Positions 43,032 to 53,320 of a stretch of 64,000 nucleotides of DNA are shown piece after piece. Both the position numbers and the translations under genes were made by a program. The stretch is from an uncultured Hyphomonadaceae bacterium (GTDB lineage: Bacteria > Pseudomonadota > Alphaproteobacteria > Caulobacterales > Hyphomonadaceae). The stretch's first letter is position 1. Each line of letters starts with the position of its first letter. The stretch covers positions 1-64,000 of the forward strand of contig CAJXOF010000008.1 of the NCBI GenBank assembly GCA_913057945.1, in the 5' to 3' direction. A model generated the notes under the pieces. The model was not told the DNA's origin. It worked only from the letters and a program-made list of their open reading frames with translations, and ran no database searches.

Positions 43032-45700
43032 AGCAGGTCCAGTGCCTCGCGGGGGGTCAGCGAGTCCGGGTCAATCTGTTGCAGCATCAGGTCTGCCTCG
43101 GACGGCCCGGCTGTCTCGGTCATGTCCGTCTCGTCCGTATCCGGCGCAAGCGAGGCGGCGGCAAAGAGTGGCAAGTTTTCCGGCGCGCTCGGCTCGGCTT
43201 CCAGCTGTTTCAGGATCTGGCCCGCGCGCTTCACAGCCTTCTTGGGTAGGCCGGCCAGCTTGGCGACCTGGACTCCATAGGATTTGTCGGCTGGGCCGGC
43301 CTGGACTTCATGCAGGAAGACGAGGTCATCCTTCCATTCCTTGGCGCGCAACGAGGCATTTGCCGCGCCGGGAAGGTCTTCCACCAGTTTGGTCAGCTCA
43401 TGATAGTGCGTGGCAAAAAGCGCGCGGGCCCTGTTGACCGAGTGAAGATGCTCGACGGCTGCCCAGGCAATTGCCAAGCCGTCCCAGGTCGATGTGCCCC
43501 GGCCAACCTCGTCCATGATGACGAAGCTGCGCTCCGTAGCCTGATTGAGAATTGCGGCGGTTTCCACCATTTCGACCATGAAGGTCGAACGCCCGCGGGC
43601 AAGGTCGTCTGACGCGCCAACCCGTGAAAAGATGCGGTCAGCCAGACCGAGTGTCAGCGAACGTGCCGGGACGAACAGACCCGCCTGCGCGAGGATGACG
43701 GCCAACGCCGCCTGTCTGAGATAGGTCGATTTACCCGCCATGTTCGGGCCGGTGACCAGCAGGAGCCGCGTGCCGGACTCGTCTTCGCCGCTTAGGTCCA
43801 GATCATTTGCGGTGAAGCCCTGGCCGTCCTTCTTGAGCGCCGCCTCGACAACGGGGTGGCGGAGGCCTGTCGCCTTGAACGTCGCATCATCAGTCAGGAT
43901 TGGGCGAACTGCGTCTGACTCGAAGGCCCACTCGGCTGAAGCCGCCGCCACGTCCAGTTCGGCAATGGCAGCGGCCGTCCGGGTGAGGGGCGTGTTCAAC
44001 GCATCGATCCGCTCACAGAAATGATCGAAAATTGCCAGCTCGCGGGCCTTCGCTTCATCTTCGGCACGCGAAATCTTTCCCGCAAGTTCTGAAAGTTCCT
44101 GCGTGGAAAACCGAACATTACTCGCCAGCGTCTGGCGGTGGATGAAGGTTTCCGACAGCGGCGGCTTCATCAGCGGGTCGCCATGCCGCGCCGGTACATC
44201 AACGAAATAGCCGAGCACATTGTTGAACTTGATCTTCAGCGCAGAGATGCCGGTCTCTTCGGCATAACGCGCCTGAAGCGCCGCGATGATCTGGCGGCTG
44301 TCATCGCGCAGGCCGCGGGCTTCGTCGAGCGCTGTATCCCATCCGGGAGCGACAAAGCCGCCATCCCGGGCGAGCGTTGGCGGCGTGTCCGACAGGGCCT
44401 TGCGAAGATCCTCTGCCAGCGCGGCGAGATCTGAGTCATTACGCAAGTCCAACGCAGCGATTGCCTCGGCAATTTTTGGCGGCAGGCCGGAAGAGGTTTC
44501 GGCGAGGCGGCTGGCCGCTTCATGGGACGCCGCCAGCGCCCGTTCGATGGCAACAAGGTCACGCGGACCGCCGCGGCCGAGGCGCAGGCGCGTTCGCGCG
44601 CGTTCAAGATCAGGCGCGGCGCGAAGGCTCGCGCGTACCGATTCCACCGTATCGCGATCATCTGCAAACCAGGCGACGGCATCGAAGCGCGCCTCGATCT
44701 CCGCCCGGTCCACCGACGGCCTCGCCAGCCGCGAGGCTAGCAGGCGGGCGCCCGGCGCTGTGACGGTGCGATCTATCGTGCCGAGCAGCGAGCCGTCCCG
44801 GTCGCCGCGCATGGACCGGTCGATCTCCAGGCTGGTCCGGGTCGCCGGATCGATGGCGAGGTGGCCTTCGGCGCGTGCGCGGATCGGCGGGTCGAGCCGG
44901 ATTTCGCGGCCGGCCTGGGTCAGTTTCACATAGTCCAGCAACAGGCCAATGGCGGCGAGTTCGGCCCGGCTGAAATCGCCCAGCGCTTCCAGCGCCGCAA
45001 TGCCGAAAGTTTCCTTCAGCAATGCTTCGCCGGATTTGTACGTGGCGCTGCGGGCGGGCCGGAAGGTGACTGGCGCAGTAGAGAGGGCGCTTGCATTGGC
45101 GATGACCGGCTTGTCGAGATCGCCTTCCGAGACGAGCAACTCCGACAGCGGATAGGCCATGAGACTGTCGGCGAGCGCATCTGCCGCCAAGGCGGTCACG
45201 TCGAACCGACCGGTCGACACATCGCAGACGGCAATGGCTGCTTCGGTCCCGCCGGTACCAAGCGCGATGGCGGCAAGGGCCTGGTCCTGACGGGCCGGCA
45301 GCAGGGCGTCTTCGGTCAGCGTGCCGGGCGTGACGATGCGCACGATGTCCCGGTTCACGATCGCCTTCGAGCCGCGCTTCTTCGCTTCGGCAGGGGTTTC
45401 GGTCTGCTCGCACACGGCGACCCGGCACCCGGCCTTGATCAGGCGCGCCAGATAGCCCTCGGCGGCATGGTAGGGCACCCCGGCCATCGGGATCGGCTTG
45501 CCCTCATATTCGCCGCGCGACGTGAGCGTGATGTCGAGCACTTTGGCGGCCTGGACGGCGTCCTCGAAGAAAAGCTCATAGAAATCCCCCATCCGGAAGA
45601 AGAGCAGGGCATCGGCATGCCGCGCCTTGATCGACAGGTATTGCGCCATGAACGGGCTGGGCGCAGAGGGAGTTTTCGAGGGAGCAGCAGTGTCGGCCAT
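43001..45700 (-). CDS. mutS: DNA mismatch repair protein MutS
   Basis: 899-aa mismatch-recognition ATPase. N-terminal mismatch-binding FRMGDFYELF (Phe-x-Glu), connector and lever domains, Walker A GPNMAGKST near residue 655, Walker B VIMDEVGRGTSTWDGLAI, and the C-terminal tetramerisation segment (LTPREALDLLYRLKSL). Complete. Divergent from maeB with 173 bp between starts. Confidence 0.98.
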   Translation of the reverse strand: MADTAAPSKTPSAPSPFMAQYLSIKARHADALLFFRMGDFYELFFEDAVQAAKVLDITLTSRGEYEGKPIPMAGVPYHAAEGYLARLIKAGCRVAVCEQTETPAEAKKRGSKAIVNRDIVRIVTPGTLTEDALLPARQDQALAAIALGTGGTEAAIAVCDVSTGRFDVTALAADALADSLMAYPLSELLVSEGDLDKPVIANASALSTAPVTFRPARSATYKSGEALLKETFGIAALEALGDFSRAELAAIGLLLDYVKLTQAGREIRLDPPIRARAEGHLAIDPATRTSLEIDRSMRGDRDGSLLGTIDRTVTAPGARLLASRLARPSVDRAEIEARFDAVAWFADDRDTVESVRASLRAAPDLERARTRLRLGRGGPRDLVAIERALAASHEAASRLAETSSGLPPKIAEAIAALDLRNDSDLAALAEDLRKALSDTPPTLARDGGFVAPGWDTALDEARGLRDDSRQIIAALQARYAEETGISALKIKFNNVLGYFVDVPARHGDPLMKPPLSETFIHRQTLASNVRFSTQELSELAGKISRAEDEAKARELAIFDHFCERIDALNTPLTRTAAAIAELDVAAASAEWAFESDAVRPILTDDATFKATGLRHPVVEAALKKDGQGFTANDLDLSGEDESGTRLLLVTGPNMAGKSTYLRQAALAVILAQAGLFVPARSLTLGLADRIFSRVGASDDLARGRSTFMVEMVETAAILNQATERSFVIMDEVGRGTSTWDGLAIAWAAVEHLHSVNRARALFATHYHELTKLVEDLPGAANASLRAKEWKDDLVFLHEVQAGPADKSYGVQVAKLAGLPKKAVKRAGQILKQLEAEPSAPENLPLFAAASLAPDTDETDMTETAGPSEADLMLQQIDPDSLTPREALDLLYRLKSLGGD

Positions 45701-45845
45701 GGGCGGGGACGCTACCGCCAGCAGGAGAGATTCGCAAAGCCTCGCACCAGCTTGCGCGCGACAAAGTGATCTTATCGCATAGAATGGCCTGTTTTACGGT
45801 TGGCATGCCTTTCGCACCGGCCTAGTTTGCCGCCTCACTTGAAAC

Positions 45846-45857
45846 TTTTTGCAAAAA
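45846..45857. promoter_or_regulatory. Palindrome TTTTTGCAAAAA before maeB
   Basis: Perfect 12-bp palindrome 16 bp before the maeB start. TTGCAA-centred sites are known targets of short-chain acyl-CoA responsive regulators (ScfR/RamB type) in other Alphaproteobacteria. A related site CTTGCAAG lies before ccr. The role here is inferred. Confidence 0.4.
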
Positions 45858-45873
45858 ACGGAATTGCCGCGCG

Positions 45874-48150
45874 ATGACCACTAAACGGCCGAGCTTCACA
45901 GACCAGGAAGCCCTCGATTTCCACTCGCAGCCCCACGCCGGCAAGATTTCCATGGTGCCGACCAAGCCCATGGGGACGCAGCGGGACCTGTCGCTGGCCT
46001 ATAGCCCGGGCGTTGCCATTCCCGTGCTAGCCATCGCCGAAGACGAAGACAAGGCCTACGACTACACGTCCAAGGGCAACATGGTCGCCGTGATTTCCAA
46101 TGGCACGGCCATTCTCGGACTCGGCAATCTCGGCCCGATGGCGTCCAAACCGGTGATGGAAGGCAAGGCCGTCCTGTTCAAGCGGTTTGCAGATATCGAC
46201 AGTTTCGATGTCGAGGTCAGCACGACGGATGTCGAGGAATTCATCACCACGGTCCGGAACATCGGCGCCACATGGGGCGGGATCAATCTGGAAGACATCT
46301 CCTCGCCGGATTGTTTCATCATCGAGAGCCGCCTGCGCGAAGACCTGGATATTCCCGTCTTTCATGACGACCAGCATGGCACGGCGATTATCGCCGCTGC
46401 GGGCCTTATCAATGCCTGCCACATTACCGGGCGAGAATTGAAGGACCTGAAAGTTGCTGTCTCCGGAGCAGGGGCCGCAGGCCTTTCCTGCGCGGGCCTT
46501 ATCCGGCATCTGGGTGTGAAGCCTGAAAACATCCTGATGTGTGATTCCAGCGGCGTGGTTTATGAAGGCCGCACCGAGAAGATGGACCAGTTCAAATCCG
46601 CCTTCGCCGTGAAGACGACCAAGCGCACGCTTGCTGAAGCCGTTGAGGGGGCTGACGTTCTGCTCGGCCTGTCCGCGAAGGGCGTGGTCTCGAAAGAGAT
46701 GGTCAAATCCATGGCCGACAATCCGATCATCTTCGCCATGGCGAACCCGGATCCGGAAATCACGCCGGAAGACATCAAATCAGTCCGCGACGATGCGATC
46801 ATTGCGACGGGACGGTCGGACTATCCCAACCAGGTCAATAACGTCCTCGGCTTCCCCTACATTTTCCGTGGTGCGCTTGATGTGCGCGCGCGTGGCATCA
46901 ATGAGGAAATGAAGGTTGCTGCGGCGCGGGCTATCGCTGAATTGGCGCGCGAAGACGTGCCGGACGAAGTGGCGGCTGCCTATCATGGCGCGCGCCCGAG
47001 CTTTGGCCGTGAGTATATCATTCCGACTCCGTTCGATCCGCGCCTGATCAGCTTCATTCCGCCCTTCGTGGCTCAGGCTGCAATGGATACGGGCGTCGCC
47101 CGCAAGCCAATCGATGACATGGAAGCCTATCGGCATTCGCTGGCCCGCCGTGCTGACCCGTCGGCATCCTTCATCCAGGGCGTGCAAGCGCGCTGCAAGG
47201 AACTCCAGCGACGGATCGTGTTTGCCGAAGGCGAAGAGCCGGCCGTTGTCCGCGCCGCCTTCAGCTTCAAGAACCAGGGCCTCGGCCATCCGATCCTGAT
47301 CGGTCGCGAAGCCCAGGTCCAGCGCGCCATGGAGCAGATGGGGATTGCGCCGGGCACGCTCGAAATCCTGAACGCGCGTCTCTCCGACAACAATCCCGTC
47401 TATACGGACATGTTGTATGCACGCCTCCAGCGTGACGGCTATCTGAAGCGCGACGCCCAACGTCTCGTCAACCAGGACCGGAACGTGTTCGGGTGCTGCA
47501 TGCTCAAGAATGGCGATGCGGACGGCATGGTCACCGGTGTCACGCGGAACTATGATGTGGCCCTGAATGACTCACTGCTGGTGCTTGACCCGCTTCCGGG
47601 CCAGGCCGTGATCGGCATGTCGATGGTAATCAACCGGGGGCGGACGGTCTTCATTGCTGACACCAGCGTGACGGAACTGCCGCAAGGTGAAGACCTTGCC
47701 AATATCGCGATCGAGGCCGCACGCGGCGTTCGGTCGCTCGGCTTCTCCCCGCGGGTGGCTTTCCTGTCCTATTCGACTTTCGGAAACCCGATGGGCGAGC
47801 GCGGCGAGAAAGTGCGTGAAGCCGTCGCCTTGCTGGATGACATGGCGAATATCGATTTCGAATATGAGGGTGACATGAGCGCCGATGTGGCCCTGAACAC
47901 CAGCCACAAGATCCTCTACCCGTTCTCGCGTCTCACGGGCCCGGCGAATGTCCTCGTCATGCCCGCGATTCACGCGGCCTCGATCTCGACCAAGCTGCTG
48001 GAATCGATGAGCCGCGCGACCGTGATCGGCCCGATGCTGCTTGGTCTCGAAAAGCCGGTACAGATCGCATCGCTTGGGGCGACGGTGGGCGATATCGTCA
48101 ATCTGGCGACGATTGCAGCCTTCGATGTGGATCACGTGCACGGCGGCTAA
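45874..48150 (+). CDS. maeB: NADP-dependent malic enzyme (MaeB-type with phosphotransacetylase-like domain)
   Basis: 758-aa fused enzyme. Residues about 1-430 are malic enzyme (YSPGVAIPVLAI, catalytic Lys in TSKGNMVAVISNG, FHDDQHGTAIIAAAGLINA with the metal-binding Asp pair, NAD(P) loop VSGAGAAGLSCAG). Residues about 440-758 are a phosphate acetyltransferase-like regulatory domain. It turns malate to pyruvate and CO2 with NADPH. With the ethylmalonyl-CoA genes here, it provides an exit from C4 acids to pyruvate. Confidence 0.96.
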   Translation: MTTKRPSFTDQEALDFHSQPHAGKISMVPTKPMGTQRDLSLAYSPGVAIPVLAIAEDEDKAYDYTSKGNMVAVISNGTAILGLGNLGPMASKPVMEGKAVLFKRFADIDSFDVEVSTTDVEEFITTVRNIGATWGGINLEDISSPDCFIIESRLREDLDIPVFHDDQHGTAIIAAAGLINACHITGRELKDLKVAVSGAGAAGLSCAGLIRHLGVKPENILMCDSSGVVYEGRTEKMDQFKSAFAVKTTKRTLAEAVEGADVLLGLSAKGVVSKEMVKSMADNPIIFAMANPDPEITPEDIKSVRDDAIIATGRSDYPNQVNNVLGFPYIFRGALDVRARGINEEMKVAAARAIAELAREDVPDEVAAAYHGARPSFGREYIIPTPFDPRLISFIPPFVAQAAMDTGVARKPIDDMEAYRHSLARRADPSASFIQGVQARCKELQRRIVFAEGEEPAVVRAAFSFKNQGLGHPILIGREAQVQRAMEQMGIAPGTLEILNARLSDNNPVYTDMLYARLQRDGYLKRDAQRLVNQDRNVFGCCMLKNGDADGMVTGVTRNYDVALNDSLLVLDPLPGQAVIGMSMVINRGRTVFIADTSVTELPQGEDLANIAIEAARGVRSLGFSPRVAFLSYSTFGNPMGERGEKVREAVALLDDMANIDFEYEGDMSADVALNTSHKILYPFSRLTGPANVLVMPAIHAASISTKLLESMSRATVIGPMLLGLEKPVQIASLGATVGDIVNLATIAAFDVDHVHGG

Positions 48151-48250
48151 CGCCATCGTCACGAAATTACCCAGCGTCAGGACTCGCCGGTGGCGGGTGG
48201 CTCACCTATACTCATAACAAGCATATGGACCACAGGGAGGCCCGACCGGC

Positions 48251-49681
48251 ATGAAGGAATACAAGCAGTTCTATATCGATGGTGCATGGGTAGACCCCGT
48301 GGAGCCGCGGACGATGGAAATCGAGAATCCGGCGACCGAAGAGAATTTCGCGGTCATTTCGATCGGGTCCAAGGCGGATGTCGACAAGGCCGTTGCGGCC
48401 GCCAAGGCGGCATTCCCGGCCTTCTCGCAGACCAGCGTGGAATACCGGGCCGAGCTGCTGGAAAAGATCGCTGCAGGTATTCAGGCACGCCTGCCTGAAA
48501 TGGCCGAAGCCATTTCCAATGAAATGGGCGCGCCTATGTGGCTGGCCAATGCGGCCCAGGTGCCGGCTGGCATGGGCCATTTCGCAACCACCGCAGCCAT
48601 CCTGCGTGACTACCAGTTCGAAGAGCTGAAGGGCACGACGCTGCTCCGCAAGGAAGCAATCGGGGTTTGCGGCTTCATCACGCCCTGGAACTGGCCGTTG
48701 AACCAGATTGCCTGCAAGGTCGCCCCGGCCATTGCTGCGGGCTGCACCATGGTGCTCAAGCCTTCCGAAATCGCGCCATTGGATGCGCTGATCCTGACGG
48801 AGATCATGCATGAGGCTGGCGTGCCGAAAGGCGTGTTCAACCTCGTCAATGGTGACGGACCCGGCGTCGGCTCTGCCCTGTCGTCGCATCCGGATGTCGA
48901 CATGATGAGCTTCACCGGCTCCACCCGCGCCGGCGTGCTGGTGGCCCAGGCTGCTGCGCCGACCGTCAAGCGTGTGGCCCAGGAACTTGGCGGCAAGAGC
49001 CCGAACATCATCCTGCCATCGGCTGACCTCGAAAAGGCCGTCAGTGGCGGCATCATGCAGATGATGACGAACACAGGTCAGTCCTGTAACGCGCCGTCCC
49101 GCATGTTCGTACAAAAGGACCAGCAGGACCAGGCAATTGCCATCGCCAAGGCGACTACTGAATCAGTGAAAGTGATGATGCCGGCCGAAGCTTCGCCGGG
49201 CGCCATCGGTCCGATCTCGAACGGCAATCAGTACCAGAAGGTCCAGGATCTGATCCAGAAGGGCATCGAGGAAGGCGCCACGCTGGTCGCTGGCGGTCCG
49301 GGCCGTCCGGAAGGTTTCAACAAGGGCTATTTCGCCCGCCCGACCGTGTTTGCGAATGTCACCAATGACATGACCATTGCACGTGAGGAAATCTTCGGGC
49401 CTGTCCTCGTGATGATCCCATACGAAGATGTCGACGATGCCGTCGAGATGGCAAACGATACGGTCTATGGCCTCGCAGGCTATGTGCAGGGTCCTGAAGA
49501 GGAAGCCCGCAAGGTCGCCAATCGCATCCGCGCTGGCCAGATTCAGGTCAATGGCGCGCGTCCGGACTTCACGGCGCCTTTCGGCGGCTACGGCCAGTCC
49601 GGCAATGGCCGCGAATGGGGCGAGCATGGCTTCGAGGAATTCCTCGAAGTGAAAGCGGTCATTGGATACAAGGCCGCCTGA
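48251..49681 (+). CDS. Aldehyde dehydrogenase (NAD(P)+)
   Basis: 476-aa enzyme of the ALDH superfamily. Substrate loop GFITPWNWPLNQI, catalytic Glu near 245 (AQELGGKSPNI), catalytic Cys near 280 (NTGQSCNAPSR), and the C-terminal VNGARPDFTAPFGGYGQSG. Best fits broad-range ALDHs; the aldehyde is unknown. GGGAGG ribosome site. Own terminator downstream. Confidence 0.95.
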   Translation: MKEYKQFYIDGAWVDPVEPRTMEIENPATEENFAVISIGSKADVDKAVAAAKAAFPAFSQTSVEYRAELLEKIAAGIQARLPEMAEAISNEMGAPMWLANAAQVPAGMGHFATTAAILRDYQFEELKGTTLLRKEAIGVCGFITPWNWPLNQIACKVAPAIAAGCTMVLKPSEIAPLDALILTEIMHEAGVPKGVFNLVNGDGPGVGSALSSHPDVDMMSFTGSTRAGVLVAQAAAPTVKRVAQELGGKSPNIILPSADLEKAVSGGIMQMMTNTGQSCNAPSRMFVQKDQQDQAIAIAKATTESVKVMMPAEASPGAIGPISNGNQYQKVQDLIQKGIEEGATLVAGGPGRPEGFNKGYFARPTVFANVTNDMTIAREEIFGPVLVMIPYEDVDDAVEMANDTVYGLAGYVQGPEEEARKVANRIRAGQIQVNGARPDFTAPFGGYGQSGNGREWGEHGFEEFLEVKAVIGYKAA

Positions 49682-49706
49682 TCGGCTGAGACGTTCAAGA
49701 TTATCG

Positions 49707-49733
49707 GGGGCGGCCTGCAGGTCGCCCCTTTTT
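49707..49733 (+). terminator. Rho-independent terminator after the aldehyde dehydrogenase
   Basis: GGGGCGGCC (49707-49715) pairs with GGTCGCCCC (49720-49728) over a TGCA loop, with one G-T pair, then five T. 26 bp after the stop. Confidence 0.85.
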
Positions 49734-49849
49734 GTTTGCGCAATTGATTTCGATCAGGGGGCTCTCTGAATTGTGAAGGCAATTCAACTAGTGTTCAGCT
49801 CGCTTCATTCATACATTAGAGGAAACACTGCTTTGGAGGGTGAACACCC

Positions 49850-50428
49850 ATGCCCAGCTTCAAGCTAACAGGCGCTTTGGCAGCGCTCGCCATACTCGGG
49901 GCCTGCGCCACGGCCACCCCATATCAGGCTGCGTTCGATGGCGAGCGTGGCTATTCGGAAATGAAGATCGAGGACAACCGGTTCCAGGTCGAATTTGCCG
50001 GCAACTCGCTGACCGACCGCAAGACGGTGGAGACCTATTTGCTCTATCGGGCGGCGGAACTCACCCGGCTGAGCGGCTATGACCATTTCCGGGTCGTGCG
50101 CCGCGAGACGGATGCTGAGAGTCGGCTGGTCCCCGTTGGCGGCAGCACCTACTCTCCCTATTACAATCATTTCCATCTGGATTACGCCTATTACGGGCCG
50201 CATGCCGCGTATTTCCGCGATCCCTTCTATCGGACCCGTTACTCCCCATTCGGCTATTATGACCCGTTCTGGAACGGTCCTCCGGAATATCGCGAGCGGA
50301 CCAGCTATGTCGCCTCGGCAGAGATCCTGATGGGCAAAGGCGAAAAGCCGGTCGATGCAGCCTATTTCGACGCTGAACAAGTGGTGTTCAATCTGGGCGC
50401 CAATATCATGCGGCCACAGCCCAAATAA
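49850..50428 (+). CDS. CC0125/CC1285-family lipoprotein
   Basis: 192-aa lipoprotein. Signal peptide with lipobox AILGAC (Cys19-20). Mature domain opens YSEMKIEDNRFQVEFAGNSL and LLYRAAELT, matching the Caulobacter CC0125/CC1285 lipoprotein family, then a Tyr/Pro/Phe-rich low-complexity stretch (SPYYNHFHLDYAYYG). Function unknown; occurs in Caulobacterales and relatives. A terminator follows directly. Confidence 0.85.
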   Translation: MPSFKLTGALAALAILGACATATPYQAAFDGERGYSEMKIEDNRFQVEFAGNSLTDRKTVETYLLYRAAELTRLSGYDHFRVVRRETDAESRLVPVGGSTYSPYYNHFHLDYAYYGPHAAYFRDPFYRTRYSPFGYYDPFWNGPPEYRERTSYVASAEILMGKGEKPVDAAYFDAEQVVFNLGANIMRPQPK

Positions 50429-50454
50429 TTCGCGTCCTTGCGAATTCGCATTGC

Positions 50455-50481
50455 AGCCCCGCCCCCCGGCGGGGCTTTTTT
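50455..50481 (+). terminator. Rho-independent terminator after the CC0125-type gene
   Basis: AGCCCCGCC (50455-50463) and GGCGGGGCT (50468-50476) form a perfect 9-bp GC-rich stem with a CCCC loop, followed by six T. Very strong; 26 bp after the stop. Confidence 0.92.
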
Positions 50482-50559
50482 GTGGGTCTGCCACTGGCCA
50501 TTAAGGTGGAGGCGGCCCAGATAGGTCCCTTACGACTCACATAGAGGTTCCCCCGCACA

Positions 50560-51828
50560 ATGCCGGATTCCGAATTCCCCGCGACCCCACCGCGTATTCT
50601 TGAAGGTGCCCATGGCCGCCCTGTGCCCGGGCGGACGGAGATGGTGATCATGGTTGCGGCGCTGATGGCCCTCAACGCCCTTGCCATCGACATCATGCTG
50701 CCGGCGCTTGGGCAGATTGCGGAATCGACTGGCCTGACGGGCGCATCGTCCGAAGACTCCAATCGCCAGCAGATGATTGTCTTTGCCTATGTGCTGGGTT
50801 TTGGCGCGCCCCAACTGGTCTGGGGTCCGATATCCGACCGGTTCGGGCGGCGCATGCCCCTGTTCATCGGGCTGATCGGATACTCGCTGACAGCCCTCCT
50901 GTGCATTGCGCTGAAGGATTTCCACGCCCTACTGGCCGCGCGCTTCCTGCAAGGTGTGTTCGCCTCGGGCGCGCGGCTCGTGGCGGTGTCCGTGGTGCGG
51001 GATTTGTATGCCGGGCGCCGTATGGCCGGGTTCATGTCGCTCGTCATGACCATCTTCATGGTCGTTCCCATGATCGCCCCTGCCATGGGGCAGATGATCC
51101 TGTTCGTCGCCCCCTGGGAGTGGATTTTTGGCGTGCTTGCGCTGTTCGGCACGGCGCTGCTGGCATGGACCTGGCTGCGCCTGCCGGAGACCCTGCCGCA
51201 GGAAGCCCGCACTCCGCTCAATATCTCGTCTGCCTTCAGCAGTTATCTTGCGGTCGCGCGCAGCCGCATCACCTTCGGGTATATGTGTGCTTCCGGCGTC
51301 ATCTTCGGGGCGCTCTTCTCGTTTATTGGCTCGTCCGAACAGGTCTTCCGAGACGTGTTCAAACAGGAAGAAACCTTTGCTTTCTGGTTTGCAGGCGTGG
51401 CCGGCGCCCTGGCCTGCGCGAACTTTTTCAATTCCCGCATGGTGGAAAAGATCGGGATGCGCCGCATCAGCCATGCCGCCATGATCTTTTTCATCCTGAT
51501 GTCCACGGCACTCGCGCTCGTCACGTATTTCTTCGGCGAGAGCCTGCTCTGGTTCTTCCCGATGTTTGCACTGACCTTTGCCTGTTTTGGCCTGATGGGC
51601 GCGAATTTCTCGGCGCTCGCCATGGAGCCGCTGGGCAAGATCGCCGGCACCGCGTCGGCGGCGTATGGCTTTGCCACGACGACTGTTTCAAGCCTGCTGG
51701 GGATACTGATCGGTAGCTACTACAATGGGACAACGCTGCCGCTGATCATCGGCTTTGCCTGTCTTGGCGTAGGCGCGCTCGCGATCGTGCTGATCACCGA
51801 GAAGGGCAAGCTGTTCAGCTCTCGCTGA
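50560..51828 (+). CDS. Bcr/CflA-family multidrug efflux MFS transporter
   Basis: 422-aa membrane protein with twelve predicted helices. Family features: [16 protein letters not shown] in helix 1, the [11 protein letters not shown] signature loop between helices 2 and 3, and [13 protein letters not shown]. Exports drugs or sulfonamide-like compounds by proton exchange in known members. Its last 14 bp overlap the convergent RimB-RimK gene. Confidence 0.92.
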   Translation: MPDSEFPATPPRILEGAHGRPVPGRTEMVIMVAALMALNALAIDIMLPALGQIAESTGLTGASSEDSNRQQMIVFAYVLGFGAPQLVWGPISDRFGRRMPLFIGLIGYSLTALLCIALKDFHALLAARFLQGVFASGARLVAVSVVRDLYAGRRMAGFMSLVMTIFMVVPMIAPAMGQMILFVAPWEWIFGVLALFGTALLAWTWLRLPETLPQEARTPLNISSAFSSYLAVARSRITFGYMCASGVIFGALFSFIGSSEQVFRDVFKQEETFAFWFAGVAGALACANFFNSRMVEKIGMRRISHAAMIFFILMSTALALVTYFFGESLLWFFPMFALTFACFGLMGANFSALAMEPLGKIAGTASAAYGFATTTVSSLLGILIGSYYNGTTLPLIIGFACLGVGALAIVLITEKGKLFSSR

Positions 51829-53239
51829 GCTTGTTCTGGCGACGCTGGCGGGCCGACGGTTCGCGTATCCGGGACAGGGGCCGGACCTGGCTTTCGAGAT
51901 GTTCGATGATCAGGCCGGCAATGTCCTTGCCGCTGGCGTATTCTATGCCTTCAAGTCCGGGGGACGAGTTGACCTCCAGAACTTTCGGGCCTTTCTCGGT
52001 CTGCAACAGGTCAACGCCTGCCACGCGCAGGCCGAGCACCTTGGCGGCTTCACGGGCCGTCTCCCGCTCCAGCCGGGACAGCTTGATTGTGGAGGCGGTG
52101 CCGCCGCGATGGAGGTTTGATCGGAACTCGCCCTTCTGGGCCTGGCGCTTCATCGCGCCGACCACCTTGTTGCCAATGACGAAGGCCCGAACGTCCGTCC
52201 CAGCAGCCTCCTCCACGAATTCCTGGACTAGGAAGTTCGCATCGAGGCCGCGGAACGCGTCGGTCAGGCTCTCGGCGGCCTTGCGCGTCTCGGCCAGGAC
52301 CACGCCCTTTCCCTGTGTGGACGACAGGAGTTTCACGACGACCGGCGCGCCACCAGCGAGCGAGATCAGATCCTTGGTGTCTTTCGGGCTGTGCGCGAAG
52401 GCTGTGACCGGCATGTCGATCTTGGCGCGGGCGAGCAATTGGTGCGCCATCAGCTTGTCTCGGGAGTGGCCGATCGCGCTGGCACTGTTCAGGCAAAAGG
52501 CGCCGGTATTGGTGAACTGCCTGAGCACGGCGAGGCCGTAACCGGTAATGCCTGCCCCGATGCGCGGGATGACGGCATCATAGCGTGGCAGGGCCTTGCC
52601 ATCATAATGGACTTGCGGATGGGTCGTGCCGATCTGCATATAGCAGCGCGCTGTGTCGATCGCCTCGATCACATGACCCCGTGCCTGCGCAGCTTCGATC
52701 AGGCGCAGACTGGAGTAATTTCGCGGCTCGCGGGTCAGCAAGGCAATGCGCAGGGGTCGCTTGACCGGCCGTTTCTTTGGCAGACCGGCATAGGCGGCAA
52801 AGTCGAGCTTCGGCTGCAGGAAGGAGGCGTTTGCATTGACGATCATGTCCGGCTGGATCGCGCCCCGGCCGAACAGCATGCGATAGGTCATGCTTTCGCG
52901 GTTTGTCAGGGTCAGTTGGATCGGCCAACGCCGTCCTCCGATTTCCACATCGGTCTGGATGACATAGCGCAATTCGGTTTCGCCATTGGAACTCGTGACA
53001 TCACGCCGGTCGACGACGGGTGCGGAACACGTGACTTCCAGAGAGGGATTGCTCGGATCAGGCTGGATCAAAAAACGCACTTGCGGCGCATCCGACGGGC
53101 CGAATGGCTCGATGACACTGGCATGCAGCGCAGAGGTCCGCGCGCCCGTGTCGATCTTCGCCTTGATCGCAGGCAGGCCGAGATCGGGCAATGAAAGCCA
53201 CTCTTCCCAGCCGAGTTGGAATGATTCTGACTGCGTCAT
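51815..53239 (-). CDS. RimB-RimK fusion: retropepsin-like protease plus ATP-grasp glutamate ligase
   Basis: 474-aa two-domain protein. Residues about 1-145: PF05618 (RimB/ATP-dependent zinc protease, retropepsin-like) with active-site Asp30 in [13 protein letters not shown]. Residues about 160-460: RimK ATP-grasp ligase ([62 protein letters not shown]). RimK adds C-terminal glutamates to ribosomal protein S6; RimB can remove them, so one polypeptide may both add and trim. A GGAAGG ribosome site supports the ATG at 53239. Usually these are separate genes. Confidence 0.9.
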   Translation of the reverse strand: MTQSESFQLGWEEWLSLPDLGLPAIKAKIDTGARTSALHASVIEPFGPSDAPQVRFLIQPDPSNPSLEVTCSAPVVDRRDVTSSNGETELRYVIQTDVEIGGRRWPIQLTLTNRESMTYRMLFGRGAIQPDMIVNANASFLQPKLDFAAYAGLPKKRPVKRPLRIALLTREPRNYSSLRLIEAAQARGHVIEAIDTARCYMQIGTTHPQVHYDGKALPRYDAVIPRIGAGITGYGLAVLRQFTNTGAFCLNSASAIGHSRDKLMAHQLLARAKIDMPVTAFAHSPKDTKDLISLAGGAPVVVKLLSSTQGKGVVLAETRKAAESLTDAFRGLDANFLVQEFVEEAAGTDVRAFVIGNKVVGAMKRQAQKGEFRSNLHRGGTASTIKLSRLERETAREAAKVLGLRVAGVDLLQTEKGPKVLEVNSSPGLEGIEYASGKDIAGLIIEHLESQVRPLSRIREPSARQRRQNKLSES

Positions 53240-53320
53240 CTTGAAAGCCTTCCTGCCTGTTCGCGCCCGATAGAGGCGAACAGGCAGGGATTCAATCATT
53301 TATACGCAGGGCACTGCCGA

